NCBI GenBank assembly: GCA_938084685.1
Contig: CALKGE010000005.1
Span: 62,001 to 126,000 of the forward strand
DNA length: 64,000 nt
From: an uncultured Pirellulaceae bacterium
GTDB lineage: Bacteria; Planctomycetota; Planctomycetia; Pirellulales; Pirellulaceae
Direction: 5' to 3'
Below, piece by piece: positions 17,987 to 27,425 of this stretch. Below the pieces are notes generated by a model. The model saw nothing but the letters and a program-made list of their open reading frames with translations, had not been told where the DNA came from and searched no databases. Within the stretch, counting starts at the first letter, position 1. Every line of letters begins with the position of its first letter. The translations under genes and the position numbers were made by a program.

Positions 17987-18877
17987 TTACTTCCACTCGA
18001 AGGACTTGCCGGTCAGAACTTCGTAAGCTTCGATGTACTTGGCTCGAGTCTTCGCAATGATTTCATCAGGAAGTTGTGGAGGAGGACTATTCTTATCCCA
18101 GTCCGTCGTTTCCAGCCAGTCACGCACAAACTGCTTGTCATAAGATTTGGGGGATTCGCCAACCTGATAGGATTCGGTCGGCCAGAATCGCGAACTATCC
18201 GGCGTGAGCACTTCATCGATCAGAATGAGTTCACCTTCGTACCATCCCCATTCGAATTTCGTATCGGCAATGATGATACCTCGTGTACGCGCATATTCCG
18301 CTCCCCGCCGATAGATTTCAATACTTCGTTGACGCAACTCGGCTGCCACATCGGCTCCGACGGTGTCGACCATCCGCTGATAGGAAATATTGATATCATG
18401 GCCAGACTCTTCTTTCGTAGCCGGCGTGAAAATGGGTGTCGCCAACTGAGATGCCATCTGAAGTCCTGCGGGAAGTTGAATTCCACAAACTGTCCCGGCA
18501 GCCTGGTATTCCTTCCATCCCGAACCAACTAAATATCCACGTACAACGCACTCGATAGGCACAACTTCACATTTCTTCACGATCATACTGCGACCGACAA
18601 GTGAATCCGTATCGGTCCCTGCGGGAAGATCAAGTGTGCTCACGTCCATCGTCAGGAGGTGATTTGGAATCTCAAGTTTATCAAACCAGAATTCACTGAT
18701 CTTGGTGAGCACGCGTCCCTTATCTGGAATCGCAGACGGCAGGATCCAGTCAAACGCGCTGATTCGATCTGTACTGACCATTAAGAAGCTTTCGCCGAGA
18801 TCATAGATATCCCGGACTTTTCCCCGTTTTGAATCAAGTCCGGAAATATGGGTTTCCAAAACCGGTTGGCTCATCAT
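17987..18877 (-). CDS. purC: SAICAR synthase (PurC)
   Basis: PurC ligates aspartate to CAIR with ATP, giving SAICAR in de novo purine synthesis. The chosen ATG 18877 has AGGA six bases upstream and gives 296 residues, the size of the longer yeast-like PurC form. Family blocks are [58 protein letters not shown] and [15 protein letters not shown], covering the ATP and CAIR sites. The C-terminal [10 protein letters not shown] is also typical. The gene is 113 bp downstream of the FHA-GAF-phosphatase gene on the same strand. No other pur gene is nearby. Confidence 0.97.
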   Translation of the reverse strand: MMSQPVLETHISGLDSKRGKVRDIYDLGESFLMVSTDRISAFDWILPSAIPDKGRVLTKISEFWFDKLEIPNHLLTMDVSTLDLPAGTDTDSLVGRSMIVKKCEVVPIECVVRGYLVGSGWKEYQAAGTVCGIQLPAGLQMASQLATPIFTPATKEESGHDINISYQRMVDTVGADVAAELRQRSIEIYRRGAEYARTRGIIIADTKFEWGWYEGELILIDEVLTPDSSRFWPTESYQVGESPKSYDKQFVRDWLETTDWDKNSPPPQLPDEIIAKTRAKYIEAYEVLTGKSFEWK

Positions 18878-18990
18878 GTCATTTCCTTTCGACCATTTCC
18901 TTTCGACATAGTTTAGTGCCTGACAAGGTCGAATATACCCCGGGGCAAAAAGGCAAAAGCTGTCGAGCCGCTTTGCCTTTCCAGAAAAAA

Positions 18991-20664
18991 TCAAACGGCC
19001 GACATTCGATTAATTGCCACCAGACACATGTCATCGCCCTGATCCTGACCTTCCGTATGGGCGAACACGGCATTCAGAATACGCTTGCCGCGGGCTTCTG
19101 CCTGATCGTCGTGCTGCTCGATGATCTCCTGAATTGCGTCGATGCCGAATAATTCATCTTTACCATTTTCAGCTTCGTTCAATCCATCAGTGTACATCGT
19201 AAGCGATTCACCTTCCTGCAGCTGCAATGTGAACGCCTGATACTCTACATCTTCCATGATCCCAATGGGCAGGTCGGCAAACTCCTCGCCCACCAGGTCC
19301 ACCGAGCCGTCTGCCTTGCGATGGAACGGTGCCATATGCCCGGCATTCACCACCGTCAGTTCATGATTCGCAGGATCAATTACCACCAGCAGGAAAGTGA
19401 CAAATCTGTCGAGCGCTATTCCAGCCATACGGTTATTCAGGTTAATGATCGCCTGAGCAACATCCTCGCTTCCTGCCAGACAAAATCTGGTTTCAGCTGA
19501 TAATTTGGCCATCAGCATGGCCGCAGCGACTCCGTGTCCGACCACATCAGCCACGATGATCGCCAGTTTACCGTTATTCATCGGCAGATAATCGTAATAA
19601 TCACCACCGATGAAATTGGCGGCCTTGTAGTAATCGTAGAATTCATAGCCCGACAAATGTGGACGTTCATGCGGCAGAAAACCTGCCTGAACCTTGGCTG
19701 CCAGTTCCAGATCTTTCTTGATAGCGGCCTGAGTAAGGGCCTCGTCATGAAGCCGAGCATTGTCAATCGCGATCCCAGCCTGAGTGGCAACACTAACCAG
19801 AACTGCCAGATCTTCTTCCGTGAATTGCTGGTTACGCTCCGTTGTATCAACCTGCAAGACCCCTATCGGGTCCCCAGAAGCATTGAACAGCGGAGCACAC
19901 ATCATGGAACGAATATGAAAATCTGCAATACTCTGACTAGCGTCAAACTGCTGGTCCGATGCCGCATCTGCCGACAGCACCGCCTGCCGCAACTCCAGCA
20001 CATGATTGACAATCGTGCGACTAATCCGAATTGTATCTTCGAAATCACCTCGGCGCGCCTGGGACCAGCGGGGCACCAGGACTCCGTCGTCTCCAACCAA
20101 CGCAATAAAGGCACGATCAGCCTGCATGAACACTTTGAATAACGCATCCAGAACACTCGGCAACACATCGTCCAGGCTGAGAGCATTACCCAAAGCCTGA
20201 GTGATTTCAAGCAGCGCGGAAAGTTTAACTTCGGGGCTGGCCGACAGGTGCACTCCCCCCATCGTGTTTCCCACTTCCAGCTTGGACACAATCGTCGATT
20301 GCCCCGTCTCGGATCCATCAAAGAAGACATTAATACGGGAACCATCGAGACTGTCGCTAAGGGCACCGGTCGTTTCATCATAAAAATTGAAGATGATGTC
20401 ACAAATTGCGATCTTGTCTCCGTTACGCAGCGGGTGCCTGCCTTCGGAAAGTTCAACGTCGTTCAAAAATGTCTTATTACGACTCTTGAGATCCTCAAGC
20501 AGATACCCGTTACTTGAACGGATTAACTTGGCATGCTTACGACTTACTGCGTAGTCGTCAATCTGGAGATCACTTTCCGGTGACCTCCCTAACACCATCT
20601 CATTTTCCGACAACTCGATCCGCTTATCGGCGAGTGGTCCATTCTTTGCTTTCAGGTATGCCAT
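18991..20664 (-). CDS. FHA-GAF-PP2C (RsbU/SpoIIE-type) phosphatase
   Basis: This is a 557-residue cytoplasmic signalling protein. An FHA domain (about 22-98, with [19 protein letters not shown] and [14 protein letters not shown]) binds phosphothreonine. A GAF domain (about 150-310) includes [19 protein letters not shown]. After a short coiled link ([10 protein letters not shown], typical of RsbU-like enzymes) the PP2C phosphatase domain (about 330-555) has [26 protein letters not shown] and [13 protein letters not shown], with the metal-binding aspartates present. Proteins of this type reverse serine phosphorylation of anti-anti-sigma factors or other targets. No such partner is in the window. 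It runs on the same strand as purC. Confidence 0.93.
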   Translation of the reverse strand: MAYLKAKNGPLADKRIELSENEMVLGRSPESDLQIDDYAVSRKHAKLIRSSNGYLLEDLKSRNKTFLNDVELSEGRHPLRNGDKIAICDIIFNFYDETTGALSDSLDGSRINVFFDGSETGQSTIVSKLEVGNTMGGVHLSASPEVKLSALLEITQALGNALSLDDVLPSVLDALFKVFMQADRAFIALVGDDGVLVPRWSQARRGDFEDTIRISRTIVNHVLELRQAVLSADAASDQQFDASQSIADFHIRSMMCAPLFNASGDPIGVLQVDTTERNQQFTEEDLAVLVSVATQAGIAIDNARLHDEALTQAAIKKDLELAAKVQAGFLPHERPHLSGYEFYDYYKAANFIGGDYYDYLPMNNGKLAIIVADVVGHGVAAAMLMAKLSAETRFCLAGSEDVAQAIINLNNRMAGIALDRFVTFLLVVIDPANHELTVVNAGHMAPFHRKADGSVDLVGEEFADLPIGIMEDVEYQAFTLQLQEGESLTMYTDGLNEAENGKDELFGIDAIQEIIEQHDDQAEARGKRILNAVFAHTEGQDQGDDMCLVAINRMSAV

Positions 20665-20840
20665 GCTCTGATTCTGCTGGAAATATCAAAACGAGTGAAA
20701 TCTCGAACACCGAGGGGGAGAAACCCTCATTATAAGTCATAAATATCCAATCGTCACACCACTAGCTTCGCCACATCATCCACATTTCAACATTTACAAG
20801 GAAAGTATTATTAATTGGTTTCACGCCAGCGCAAGTGAAC

Positions 20841-20868
20841 TTGACCAGATCAGCAGCCCGAATAAACT
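20841..20868 (+). promoter_or_regulatory. Candidate promoter of tRNA-Gln
   Basis: TTGACC (20841-20846) and TAAACT (20863-20868) are separated by 16 bases, a reasonable sigma70-type pair that ends 20 bases before the tRNA 5' end. The sequence is seen directly, and activity is inferred. Confidence 0.45.
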
Positions 20869-20887
20869 AAGAGGAACTATCAGCAAT

Positions 20888-20959
20888 TGGGCCGTGGTGT
20901 AATTGGTAGCACAACAGATTCTGGTTCTGTTTGTCGGGGTTCAAGTCCCTGCGGCCTAG
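20888..20959 (+). tRNA. tRNA-Gln (anticodon CTG)
   Basis: The 72-base cloverleaf has acceptor TGGGCCG/CGGCCTA, anticodon stem ACAGA/TCTGT around loop TTCTGGT (anticodon CTG), and T arm CGGGG-TTCAAGT-CCCTG. The U1-A72 pair and G73 are the identity features of glutamine tRNAs. CCA is not encoded. A promoter-like pair precedes it and a strong terminator follows. Confidence 0.95.
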
Positions 20960-20974
20960 CTTGAAACACCCTTC

Positions 20975-21008
20975 AGAGCATCGTGCGATTCGTACGATGC
21001 TCTTTTTT
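20975..21008 (+). terminator. Rho-independent terminator after tRNA-Gln
   Basis: AGAGCATCGT (20975-20984) pairs perfectly with ACGATGCTCT (20994-21003) and is followed by a T run to 21008. It ends the tRNA-Gln transcript before the convergent secreted propeller gene. Confidence 0.85.
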
Positions 21009-21082
21009 CATCCCTTCTTTATCAGAGCCAACTATTATGCTGATAAGGCGATGAGGCCCTGTTTTCAGCTTCACCAGCAGGT

Positions 21083-22564
21083 CTATTCGCTGGGGATAAA
21101 ATTCAAGGTGTAATAGGCTTGAGTATGCAGCAATGGTAATGCCTCGCTGCTGCGCACTCCTGCGGCATGCAACTCGTGCACGTGACCTCGCTGCAACCGG
21201 TCAATCACTAATCGAACACTTTTTCCATCGTCGGCAACAATCGCCTTACGAATGACCGGCTCGGTATGATCCACTTCGGGGCTTCCATAGCTGGATTGAT
21301 AGATGTAGGTATAGGTCGTCATCCTGTACGAATCCAAATCGCTGGCGGTCTCCACATCTACTGGATGAGTGAAAGTAAGCTCAAATCCATCAGGTTTCGC
21401 GCGCATTTCATGGATTTCAAAGGGTACCTTTCCATTCCAGTGAATGCGTTCCAAGGCAAATGGCTTGTTGCCTCGTGATCCCCAGCCTCGATTGGTACCA
21501 CCGACAAACATGGCGCCAGACGGATCCAGATTCAGAGAAAGTGACCCCGATCCAAATCCTTCCCGAAACGGAAAACAGACTCCCTGATAGTGCCCATCAA
21601 TCTTTTCCAGGAAAACACGCATGACCGTGCTGGCCGATTGATCCCCCACAAACAACTGATTCTGAAATACTCCGAATTTGCCGCCAGTGGTATCGCAGAC
21701 AATGCCGCTAGCCGATTTCCCCATCTTGTTGTACGGAAAAAAGACCGCGGTCGGCTCGAGCGTCTGGTCTTTGTCGTATTCGGTCATCATCCGGCTGCCA
21801 CTGGCTGGCTCGCTGGGCTTGGCCACTCGCCCTTCGGTCAACTCAAACCACCGGTTACCACCAGGATGCCCCATGAACGCTCCTTTGCGAAGCCATTTCA
21901 ATCCACAGGTTCCATTCCAGGGCCCCTGATTGTCCGTATAAAACATGTCACCCAGATGATTCGCTCCGATACCTCCCGGGGATCGAATTCCGGAACAGGT
22001 GGGAAGGACGGAACCATCCTTATTGATGCGCAGGCACCATCCACGATAGGGGACATTACTACTGAATGAGCCGGTCAAGCAGAGCACCACCCAGGTATTG
22101 CCTTCCTTATCGACCTTGCTACCGAAAGCGTATTCGTGATAATCCCCATTGATCTCCCACCCATCGGAAACTGTCTGAAACAAATCTCCGGTATCATCAT
22201 CGTCCTGGTCAACAATCTTCGTCACTTCGCACCGCTGCGTAGTAAACAGACCACCGTCGTGAAATGACAGTCCAAGAATCTCGTGAAGTCCCGACGCATA
22301 GAGCGAAAATTCCATTTGCTCAGCAGTCGCTGCCAACGGATTGTGCACCAGATAGATATCCCCCCGTCGCGAGGCTACCGCCAGCTTGCCGTTGGGCATC
22401 ATCTCGATCGCACTGGCTTCCAAGACGACTCCGCCAGGAATCGGCAACTGCAGCAACGGATAATAGTCATTCTCGGTGGGCAACCGTTCTTCGTTTTGAG
22501 CTAACAATGGCAGACAGACCGAGCTCAAGGCAGCTACCAGACATAACACACGAACATTCTTCAT
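21083..22564 (-). CDS. Secreted beta-propeller (sorbosone/glucose dehydrogenase-like) protein
   Basis: The 493-residue protein starts at ATG 22564, which has AAGG upstream, and carries a signal peptide (about 1-23, ending PLLAQ). The rest looks like the NHL/PQQ-type propeller of the secreted planctomycete dehydrogenase group. It includes [77 protein letters not shown] and [13 protein letters not shown]. The C-terminal 110 residues ([20 protein letters not shown]) resemble an Ig-like domain. It lies 73 bp downstream of the five-haem cytochrome gene, so the pair is probably one operon in which the cytochrome accepts electrons. No experimentally known substrate can be read from the sequence. Confidence 0.8.
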   Translation of the reverse strand: MKNVRVLCLVAALSSVCLPLLAQNEERLPTENDYYPLLQLPIPGGVVLEASAIEMMPNGKLAVASRRGDIYLVHNPLAATAEQMEFSLYASGLHEILGLSFHDGGLFTTQRCEVTKIVDQDDDDTGDLFQTVSDGWEINGDYHEYAFGSKVDKEGNTWVVLCLTGSFSSNVPYRGWCLRINKDGSVLPTCSGIRSPGGIGANHLGDMFYTDNQGPWNGTCGLKWLRKGAFMGHPGGNRWFELTEGRVAKPSEPASGSRMMTEYDKDQTLEPTAVFFPYNKMGKSASGIVCDTTGGKFGVFQNQLFVGDQSASTVMRVFLEKIDGHYQGVCFPFREGFGSGSLSLNLDPSGAMFVGGTNRGWGSRGNKPFALERIHWNGKVPFEIHEMRAKPDGFELTFTHPVDVETASDLDSYRMTTYTYIYQSSYGSPEVDHTEPVIRKAIVADDGKSVRLVIDRLQRGHVHELHAAGVRSSEALPLLHTQAYYTLNFIPSE

Positions 22565-22637
22565 CTTGAAAACCTTCAATAACAATTAACCCACGCTGGT
22601 GGGGTATTAGATTCCTACGGGGTATCGACCGGCATTC

Positions 22638-25358
22638 TTACCATTCGTAACGGATCTTCACCGCCCCTGAAAACTTGCCATCCTGTTTTTTCAGTTCCAC
22701 CGGAACAACAAGTTCCTTGCCGCGTATAAACGCTTCTCCGACATCTCCATCGACGATGAGTTTCCATTCTCCATCAATGGTGACCACACCATCACCGTCA
22801 AACTCCAGGGACTTCCCAGCCACCACCGGTCTCAGAAAAAGATTCAACTCTTCTTTATCCGAAGTCAACTGTATCGTTCGAACCAACGCTGGAAACTCTC
22901 CGCCGTCACTCTCTGGATCCGGATAATCCTCCACCAACACATCATTCAACTTGTAAAAGAAAGTCGGTTTACGTTTGTCGCCTAACTGGTACCCCAGAAA
23001 CTGGTATCCCTGTTTTTTCAATTCTCCGGCAGGCCAGGCCGCTTCCCGGGAATCAAGTCTGGCCAGAGTAGGGGACTGACCGAGCGACAGAACGTTGTCG
23101 CCTAGTGGTGGCTGATAGCCTTGCCCACGCCCTGTCCAGTGTCGTCCGGCATCCATGAAGGAGCCATGCCAAAGCAGAGCCAACCCCATCTGATTGGCGT
23201 CGAATGCTACATTGGCGCGTTCTGGATATCCCACTCCAATTGCTCGTGGCCCCGCCCCCTGAATAAAGTTGCGGTACATGACCGCTTCATCAAACACATA
23301 CAATTCGATCAAATTCTGACCTACGCCCTGCGGCGCCGAAGCCTTGTCGCCATCTTCGAGATACTTCCAGATCGAAAAGACTTGCTGTTCCACAGTTCCG
23401 TCGAGTACCTGAGGCAACAAAACCTGCCCATTCGGCCAGGCTGTCGGCATCCGCGTTAACGGCCGCAGCGCCACCGGGTTAATCACATACTGGTGGAACC
23501 AGTCGTATTTCAGCCGTTTGGTCATCGTCGTCATACTCAACGCCTGCACACCTGATGCCTTCTGATTTCCAAAGACATGACACTTCACGCAGGAGTAACC
23601 TTTCGAACCAGCGAGACGCCGACCCGAGACTTTGAGTTTTTTCTCCGAAAAGGTGTCTCTGGCATGGCTAATCTGAGCGACCTCGTCTACCTCTTCAAAC
23701 ATGACAGGAAGATGCTCTACCTGGTGATTTCCGAATTTTGGCATCCGGGTAATCATGTAAGGTCGTACTTTCGTCCCGTTGCCCAATACCTCTTTGAGCC
23801 AGGGTTGTTGCAATTTGGCTCCGGTATCTCCCAAAGGAGGAGGAATACGTGCTTCGTCTCCCATTTCCTTCTCCGGCGTGGTAAAGAAATCGCGTCGAGC
23901 CTCGACAACACCTCCCACCTGACCGCGTTGGTGACAGGTATAGCAATTCAACGTCACCAACGTTCGGTGAATCGAATCTGCCGTTGCAGGCTGGTACTCA
24001 ACCTCTTCCAGATTATCAATCGCCATACTGATGTCTGCTTGCTGTTTCCTGGAAAGCGAGTATTGAGGTTGCCGCTCATCACCACTCAGGCACCCCTGCT
24101 TACCAACCAGATTTGCCAGACTCGGATACTTTTGCGTCGAAACCAGTGGCTGATCAGCCTGTTTAAGTTGGTGGCAATCGGCACACCCAAGTGTTACAAA
24201 GTGCTGCTTACCCCGCTTGGCCTTTTCCGCGTCCACAGCTTCCAGATCATTCGATTCCACCTGCTGCTCTGATTTCGGCGTAAACAACAATCCACTGATG
24301 GATTGCCGGCCAAGCCCCTGACCTTCAATCAGGACTTCCAGCGAGTTATGACCGCTGCCCTCAAAGTATTCAACAACAAGTTCATGTTCACCCTGCGTCA
24401 GCATTGCTTTGGCATTTTTGAACTGATGCGGATGAATACCGTCAACGATCACAATCTGCTTTCCATCGATTAACAACCGCGAACCATCATCACTTCCCAG
24501 GTGAAAGGTATATTCACCCGTTTCAGGGATAATGACCTTGCCGGAAAAGACGATGCCAAAGTTATCTTTACGGTTACCAAGCACCACACCGAAACCAGAT
24601 GTTGTCCCTTCAAGTTTGGGCTTCAGGCTGGAAAAATCTGGTAGCTTATCCCAGGATCCTTCGTAGTATTTGAATGCCAGATTATCAGGCAGTTTCAAAT
24701 CTCGCAGCAGGTAAGAAGCCACATCACGCGCCTCATTATCGTTCAGATTCAATGACGGCATACGTCCCGACGGACGGACCTGATGAGGGTCTTTCAGGAA
24801 GTTCGCCAGGCTCGTCAGCGTATACTTTTCGCTCAATACAGGAAAAGCAATACTACCGCTGATTGACGTCGATTCTCCTTCCTGAGGATCATGACAGGCC
24901 AGACATCCCACGGTATTAAACAACGCTCGACCTTTGTTTACAGCAGCGGGGCTGATCGTCGAATCATTCATGGATCCGGTGGAAGCCAAAAAGTGCGTCA
25001 ATTCTTCAACAATTCTATTCCTGTCCTCGCCAACGAACCCTGCCAGAACATCCGGCATGGTCGTGCCGGGTTTTACTTTTTTCGGGTTCTCCAGAAAGGA
25101 CTTGATATAACCACTTCGCACACGGGTTCCGACTGAATCCAGGATCGGAGCAGTCTTCACATTGACTGCTGACTTAAGAGATTCATCGGGCTGATGGCAG
25201 GAAACACAATTCAACTCGCCCAACAGCAGTAAACCAGCTTCTACACTCGGCTTTTCGTCAGCTGCGTAAAACCGTTCATGACCGGGAATAACAGGATGTT
25301 GAGCGAAAACAATAGAAGGCACGATCAGTGCCACGACGAAACAAATACAACGAAGCAA
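22638..25358 (-). CDS. Secreted five-haem cytochrome c with PA14 domain
   Basis: The 906-residue protein has a signal peptide (1-19) and five CxxCH haem sites at about C51 (CVSCH), C152 (CLACH), C392 (CADCH), C472 (CYTCH) and C590 (CVKCH). Between the second and third haem sits a PA14 domain (about 228-358, with YTFHLGSDDGSRLLIDGK and GEHELVVEYFEGSG), a carbohydrate-binding beta-barrel. MP-containing segments such as GRMPSL and TRMPKFG suggest the Met axial ligands. The C-terminal 200 residues are a beta-rich region of unknown type. Binding sugars while relaying electrons in the periplasm is inferred from the domain mix. It heads a probable two-gene operon with the propeller protein. Confidence 0.88.
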   Translation of the reverse strand: MLRCICFVVALIVPSIVFAQHPVIPGHERFYAADEKPSVEAGLLLLGELNCVSCHQPDESLKSAVNVKTAPILDSVGTRVRSGYIKSFLENPKKVKPGTTMPDVLAGFVGEDRNRIVEELTHFLASTGSMNDSTISPAAVNKGRALFNTVGCLACHDPQEGESTSISGSIAFPVLSEKYTLTSLANFLKDPHQVRPSGRMPSLNLNDNEARDVASYLLRDLKLPDNLAFKYYEGSWDKLPDFSSLKPKLEGTTSGFGVVLGNRKDNFGIVFSGKVIIPETGEYTFHLGSDDGSRLLIDGKQIVIVDGIHPHQFKNAKAMLTQGEHELVVEYFEGSGHNSLEVLIEGQGLGRQSISGLLFTPKSEQQVESNDLEAVDAEKAKRGKQHFVTLGCADCHQLKQADQPLVSTQKYPSLANLVGKQGCLSGDERQPQYSLSRKQQADISMAIDNLEEVEYQPATADSIHRTLVTLNCYTCHQRGQVGGVVEARRDFFTTPEKEMGDEARIPPPLGDTGAKLQQPWLKEVLGNGTKVRPYMITRMPKFGNHQVEHLPVMFEEVDEVAQISHARDTFSEKKLKVSGRRLAGSKGYSCVKCHVFGNQKASGVQALSMTTMTKRLKYDWFHQYVINPVALRPLTRMPTAWPNGQVLLPQVLDGTVEQQVFSIWKYLEDGDKASAPQGVGQNLIELYVFDEAVMYRNFIQGAGPRAIGVGYPERANVAFDANQMGLALLWHGSFMDAGRHWTGRGQGYQPPLGDNVLSLGQSPTLARLDSREAAWPAGELKKQGYQFLGYQLGDKRKPTFFYKLNDVLVEDYPDPESDGGEFPALVRTIQLTSDKEELNLFLRPVVAGKSLEFDGDGVVTIDGEWKLIVDGDVGEAFIRGKELVVPVELKKQDGKFSGAVKIRYEW

Positions 25359-25692
25359 TTTTTTTCTCTCTAGTCTCGTAATTGGTACAACTCGCGTTTT
25401 TTAATCTGATGCAAAACAATGCATCTGGTGTGCCCGAACGGAAACAGGCAGCTCGGAGGAAAATGACAAGGGGAATCAATGTAAATCCAGAATTACCTTG
25501 GCTCCCTGCCACGTTTGTCCCGATTTCCAATCCATGGTTATAGCCGGTTTACTGTTCCATTTGCAAATCCAACGGCGGGAAAGAAAGTCCGTTTACCCCC
25601 TTGGCTGAAACGGCCAGTGTGGGTGAAGATAGTAAAGTCGCCTGTCGGCTCGAGCCTCAATTAAACCTCTGAATACGAAAGACCAATTCGCC
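25359..25692. promoter_or_regulatory. Divergent promoter region, cytochrome (-) and glyQS (+)
   Basis: This 334-bp gap must contain both promoters. I see one 6-bp dyad, GATGCA (25408-25413) with TGCATC (25420-25425). No convincing -35/-10 pair, RNA gene or protein gene was found. Confidence 0.35.
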
Positions 25693-27300
25693 ATGGAGAT
25701 GGACAAGCTTGTATCCCTTTGTAAACGTCGGGGATTTCTTTTTCAGTCGAGTGAAATCTACGGAGGCATCCAGGGCTTCTGGGACTACGGTCCGCTGGGA
25801 GTGGAACTGAAACGAAATATCAAAGAAGCATGGTGGCGCGACATGGTCTCAGGGCATGACGAGTTGACCGAACGGGAAGGCGCGCCGAGTACCTATGAAA
25901 TGACGGGACTGGACTGTACCATCATCATGCATCCGAGTGTCTGGAAGTCCTCAGGACACTACGATCTGTTCCATGACTTCATGGTCGACTGCCGACAGAC
26001 CAAAAAGCGTTACCGGCACGATCAGGTTCGAGGTCGCTGGGTGGAAGCGAAAGAGCAGCGTGTATTTATTGCCACGGTCGCAGAAACTGCGCAGGAAGAC
26101 GAAGATACAGAACGCCGAGCGTTGAAATACTTTAACCTGCGAACCAAACACGCTGACCAGCTGACCTGGGACAACCGTTACCTGAACCTGACCGAAGTCG
26201 AAGATCTGAGCCAGGTGCTCGGCCCAGACGCCAAAGAGACTGGTACTCTGACCGAACCGCGTGAATTCAATCTGATGTTCAAGACCTTTGTCGGAGCTCT
26301 TTCCGGCGAAGAAGGGACAGCCTTTCTACGACCGGAAACTGCTCAGGGTATTTTCGTTAACTTCAAAAATGTACTCGACAGCACCCGTGTTCGCATACCC
26401 TTCGGAATCGCTCAGGTAGGTAAAAGTTTTCGTAACGAAATCACTCCCCGCAACTTCACCTTCCGTTCGCGGGAATTCGAACAGATGGAAATCGAGTTTT
26501 TCTGTCATCCGGACAGTTCACAGCAATGGTATCAGTACTGGCGGGATCGCCGCATGAAATGGTACACCGACCTGGGACTCTCCGACGAGCGACTTATTCT
26601 CCGCGAGCACGATGAAGATGAATTGAGTCATTACTCGACCGGCACGGCGGATATTGAATACCAGTTTCCGTTTCTACCGGAGGGAGAATACGGTGAACTG
26701 GAAGGAATCGCCCATCGAGGAGACTTCGACTTACGTAGCCACATGGAAGGAAAACTCGACCCCAACACCAATCCACTCGAAGTGGAACTCGACGAACACG
26801 GCAAGCCAAAACACCGTGGCTCTGGAAAAGATCTGACGTACAGAGATGACCTGAGTGGTGAACGGTATACACCTCATGTGATCGAGCCATCTGCCGGAGC
26901 TGATCGCGCAACACTCGCGTTCCTGTGTGAAGCCTACACAGAAGATGAACAACCGGATGAAAGTGGAAAGATGCAGAAGCGAGTGGTTATGAAATTTCAT
27001 CCACGTATCGCTCCGATCAAAGCGGCTGTCTTTCCACTTGTCAAAAAGGATGGCATGCCAGAGATCGCCAAAAAGATCTATGCCGATCTGAAACCATTCT
27101 TCAATGTGTTCTATGACGAAAAAGGAGCCGTGGGGCGTCGTTATCGCAGACAGGACGAAGCAGGGACTCCTTACTGCATCACGGTCGACGGGCAAACGAT
27201 GCAGGACGGAACTGTAACTATCCGCGACCGCGATACACTCGAACAGATCCGAGTCGCAGTCGACGATGTTGTCGAAGAAATCCGTCGACGTCTGGCGTAA
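25693..27300 (+). CDS. glyQS: Glycyl-tRNA synthetase, single-chain (alpha2) type
   Basis: This class II synthetase charges tRNA-Gly. The 535-residue chain is the eukaryote/archaeal-like homodimeric form, not the alpha2-beta2 GlyQ/GlyS form. Signatures are KRRGFLFQSSEIYGGIQGFW, DYGPLGVELKRN, the motif-2 region VGKSFRNEITPR followed by FRSREFEQMEIEFF, and motif 3 near PHVIEPSAGADRATLAFL. The C-terminal anticodon-binding domain (about 430-535) includes IAPIKAAVFPLVKKDG and GRRYRRQDEAGTPYCITVD. An insertion between motifs 1 and 2 is normal for this form. The gene is monocistronic and is followed by a two-sided terminator shared with the convergent cytochrome b gene. Confidence 0.97.
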   Translation: MEMDKLVSLCKRRGFLFQSSEIYGGIQGFWDYGPLGVELKRNIKEAWWRDMVSGHDELTEREGAPSTYEMTGLDCTIIMHPSVWKSSGHYDLFHDFMVDCRQTKKRYRHDQVRGRWVEAKEQRVFIATVAETAQEDEDTERRALKYFNLRTKHADQLTWDNRYLNLTEVEDLSQVLGPDAKETGTLTEPREFNLMFKTFVGALSGEEGTAFLRPETAQGIFVNFKNVLDSTRVRIPFGIAQVGKSFRNEITPRNFTFRSREFEQMEIEFFCHPDSSQQWYQYWRDRRMKWYTDLGLSDERLILREHDEDELSHYSTGTADIEYQFPFLPEGEYGELEGIAHRGDFDLRSHMEGKLDPNTNPLEVELDEHGKPKHRGSGKDLTYRDDLSGERYTPHVIEPSAGADRATLAFLCEAYTEDEQPDESGKMQKRVVMKFHPRIAPIKAAVFPLVKKDGMPEIAKKIYADLKPFFNVFYDEKGAVGRRYRRQDEAGTPYCITVDGQTMQDGTVTIRDRDTLEQIRVAVDDVVEEIRRRLA

Positions 27301-27346
27301 CGTGGCATATTCAGACGCTGGCTCATGTTGCATCTGGCGGACAATA

Positions 27347-27392
27347 AAAGAGCTCCGGCTATTCCCTCCGCAGGGAAAACCCGGAGCTCTTT
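27347..27392. terminator. Bidirectional terminator between glyQS and cytochrome b-c
   Basis: AAAGAGCTCCGG (27347-27358) pairs with CCGGAGCTCTTT (27381-27392), and a smaller TTCCCT/AGGGAA hairpin sits inside. T-rich tails occur on both strands (better on -), as expected for a terminator serving two convergent genes. Confidence 0.75.
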
Positions 27393-27425
27393 GTCGTGCT
27401 GGTCACTGACGCTGCAAAGCGAAAT

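Noticed and set aside
17915-18532. Open frame of 205 codons antisense to purC
   Set aside because: Overlaps the conserved SAICAR synthase throughout and shows no family features.
25276-25530. Short reverse-strand ORF across the cytochrome start
   Set aside because: Overlaps the signal-peptide coding part of the cytochrome gene in another frame and shows no supporting features.
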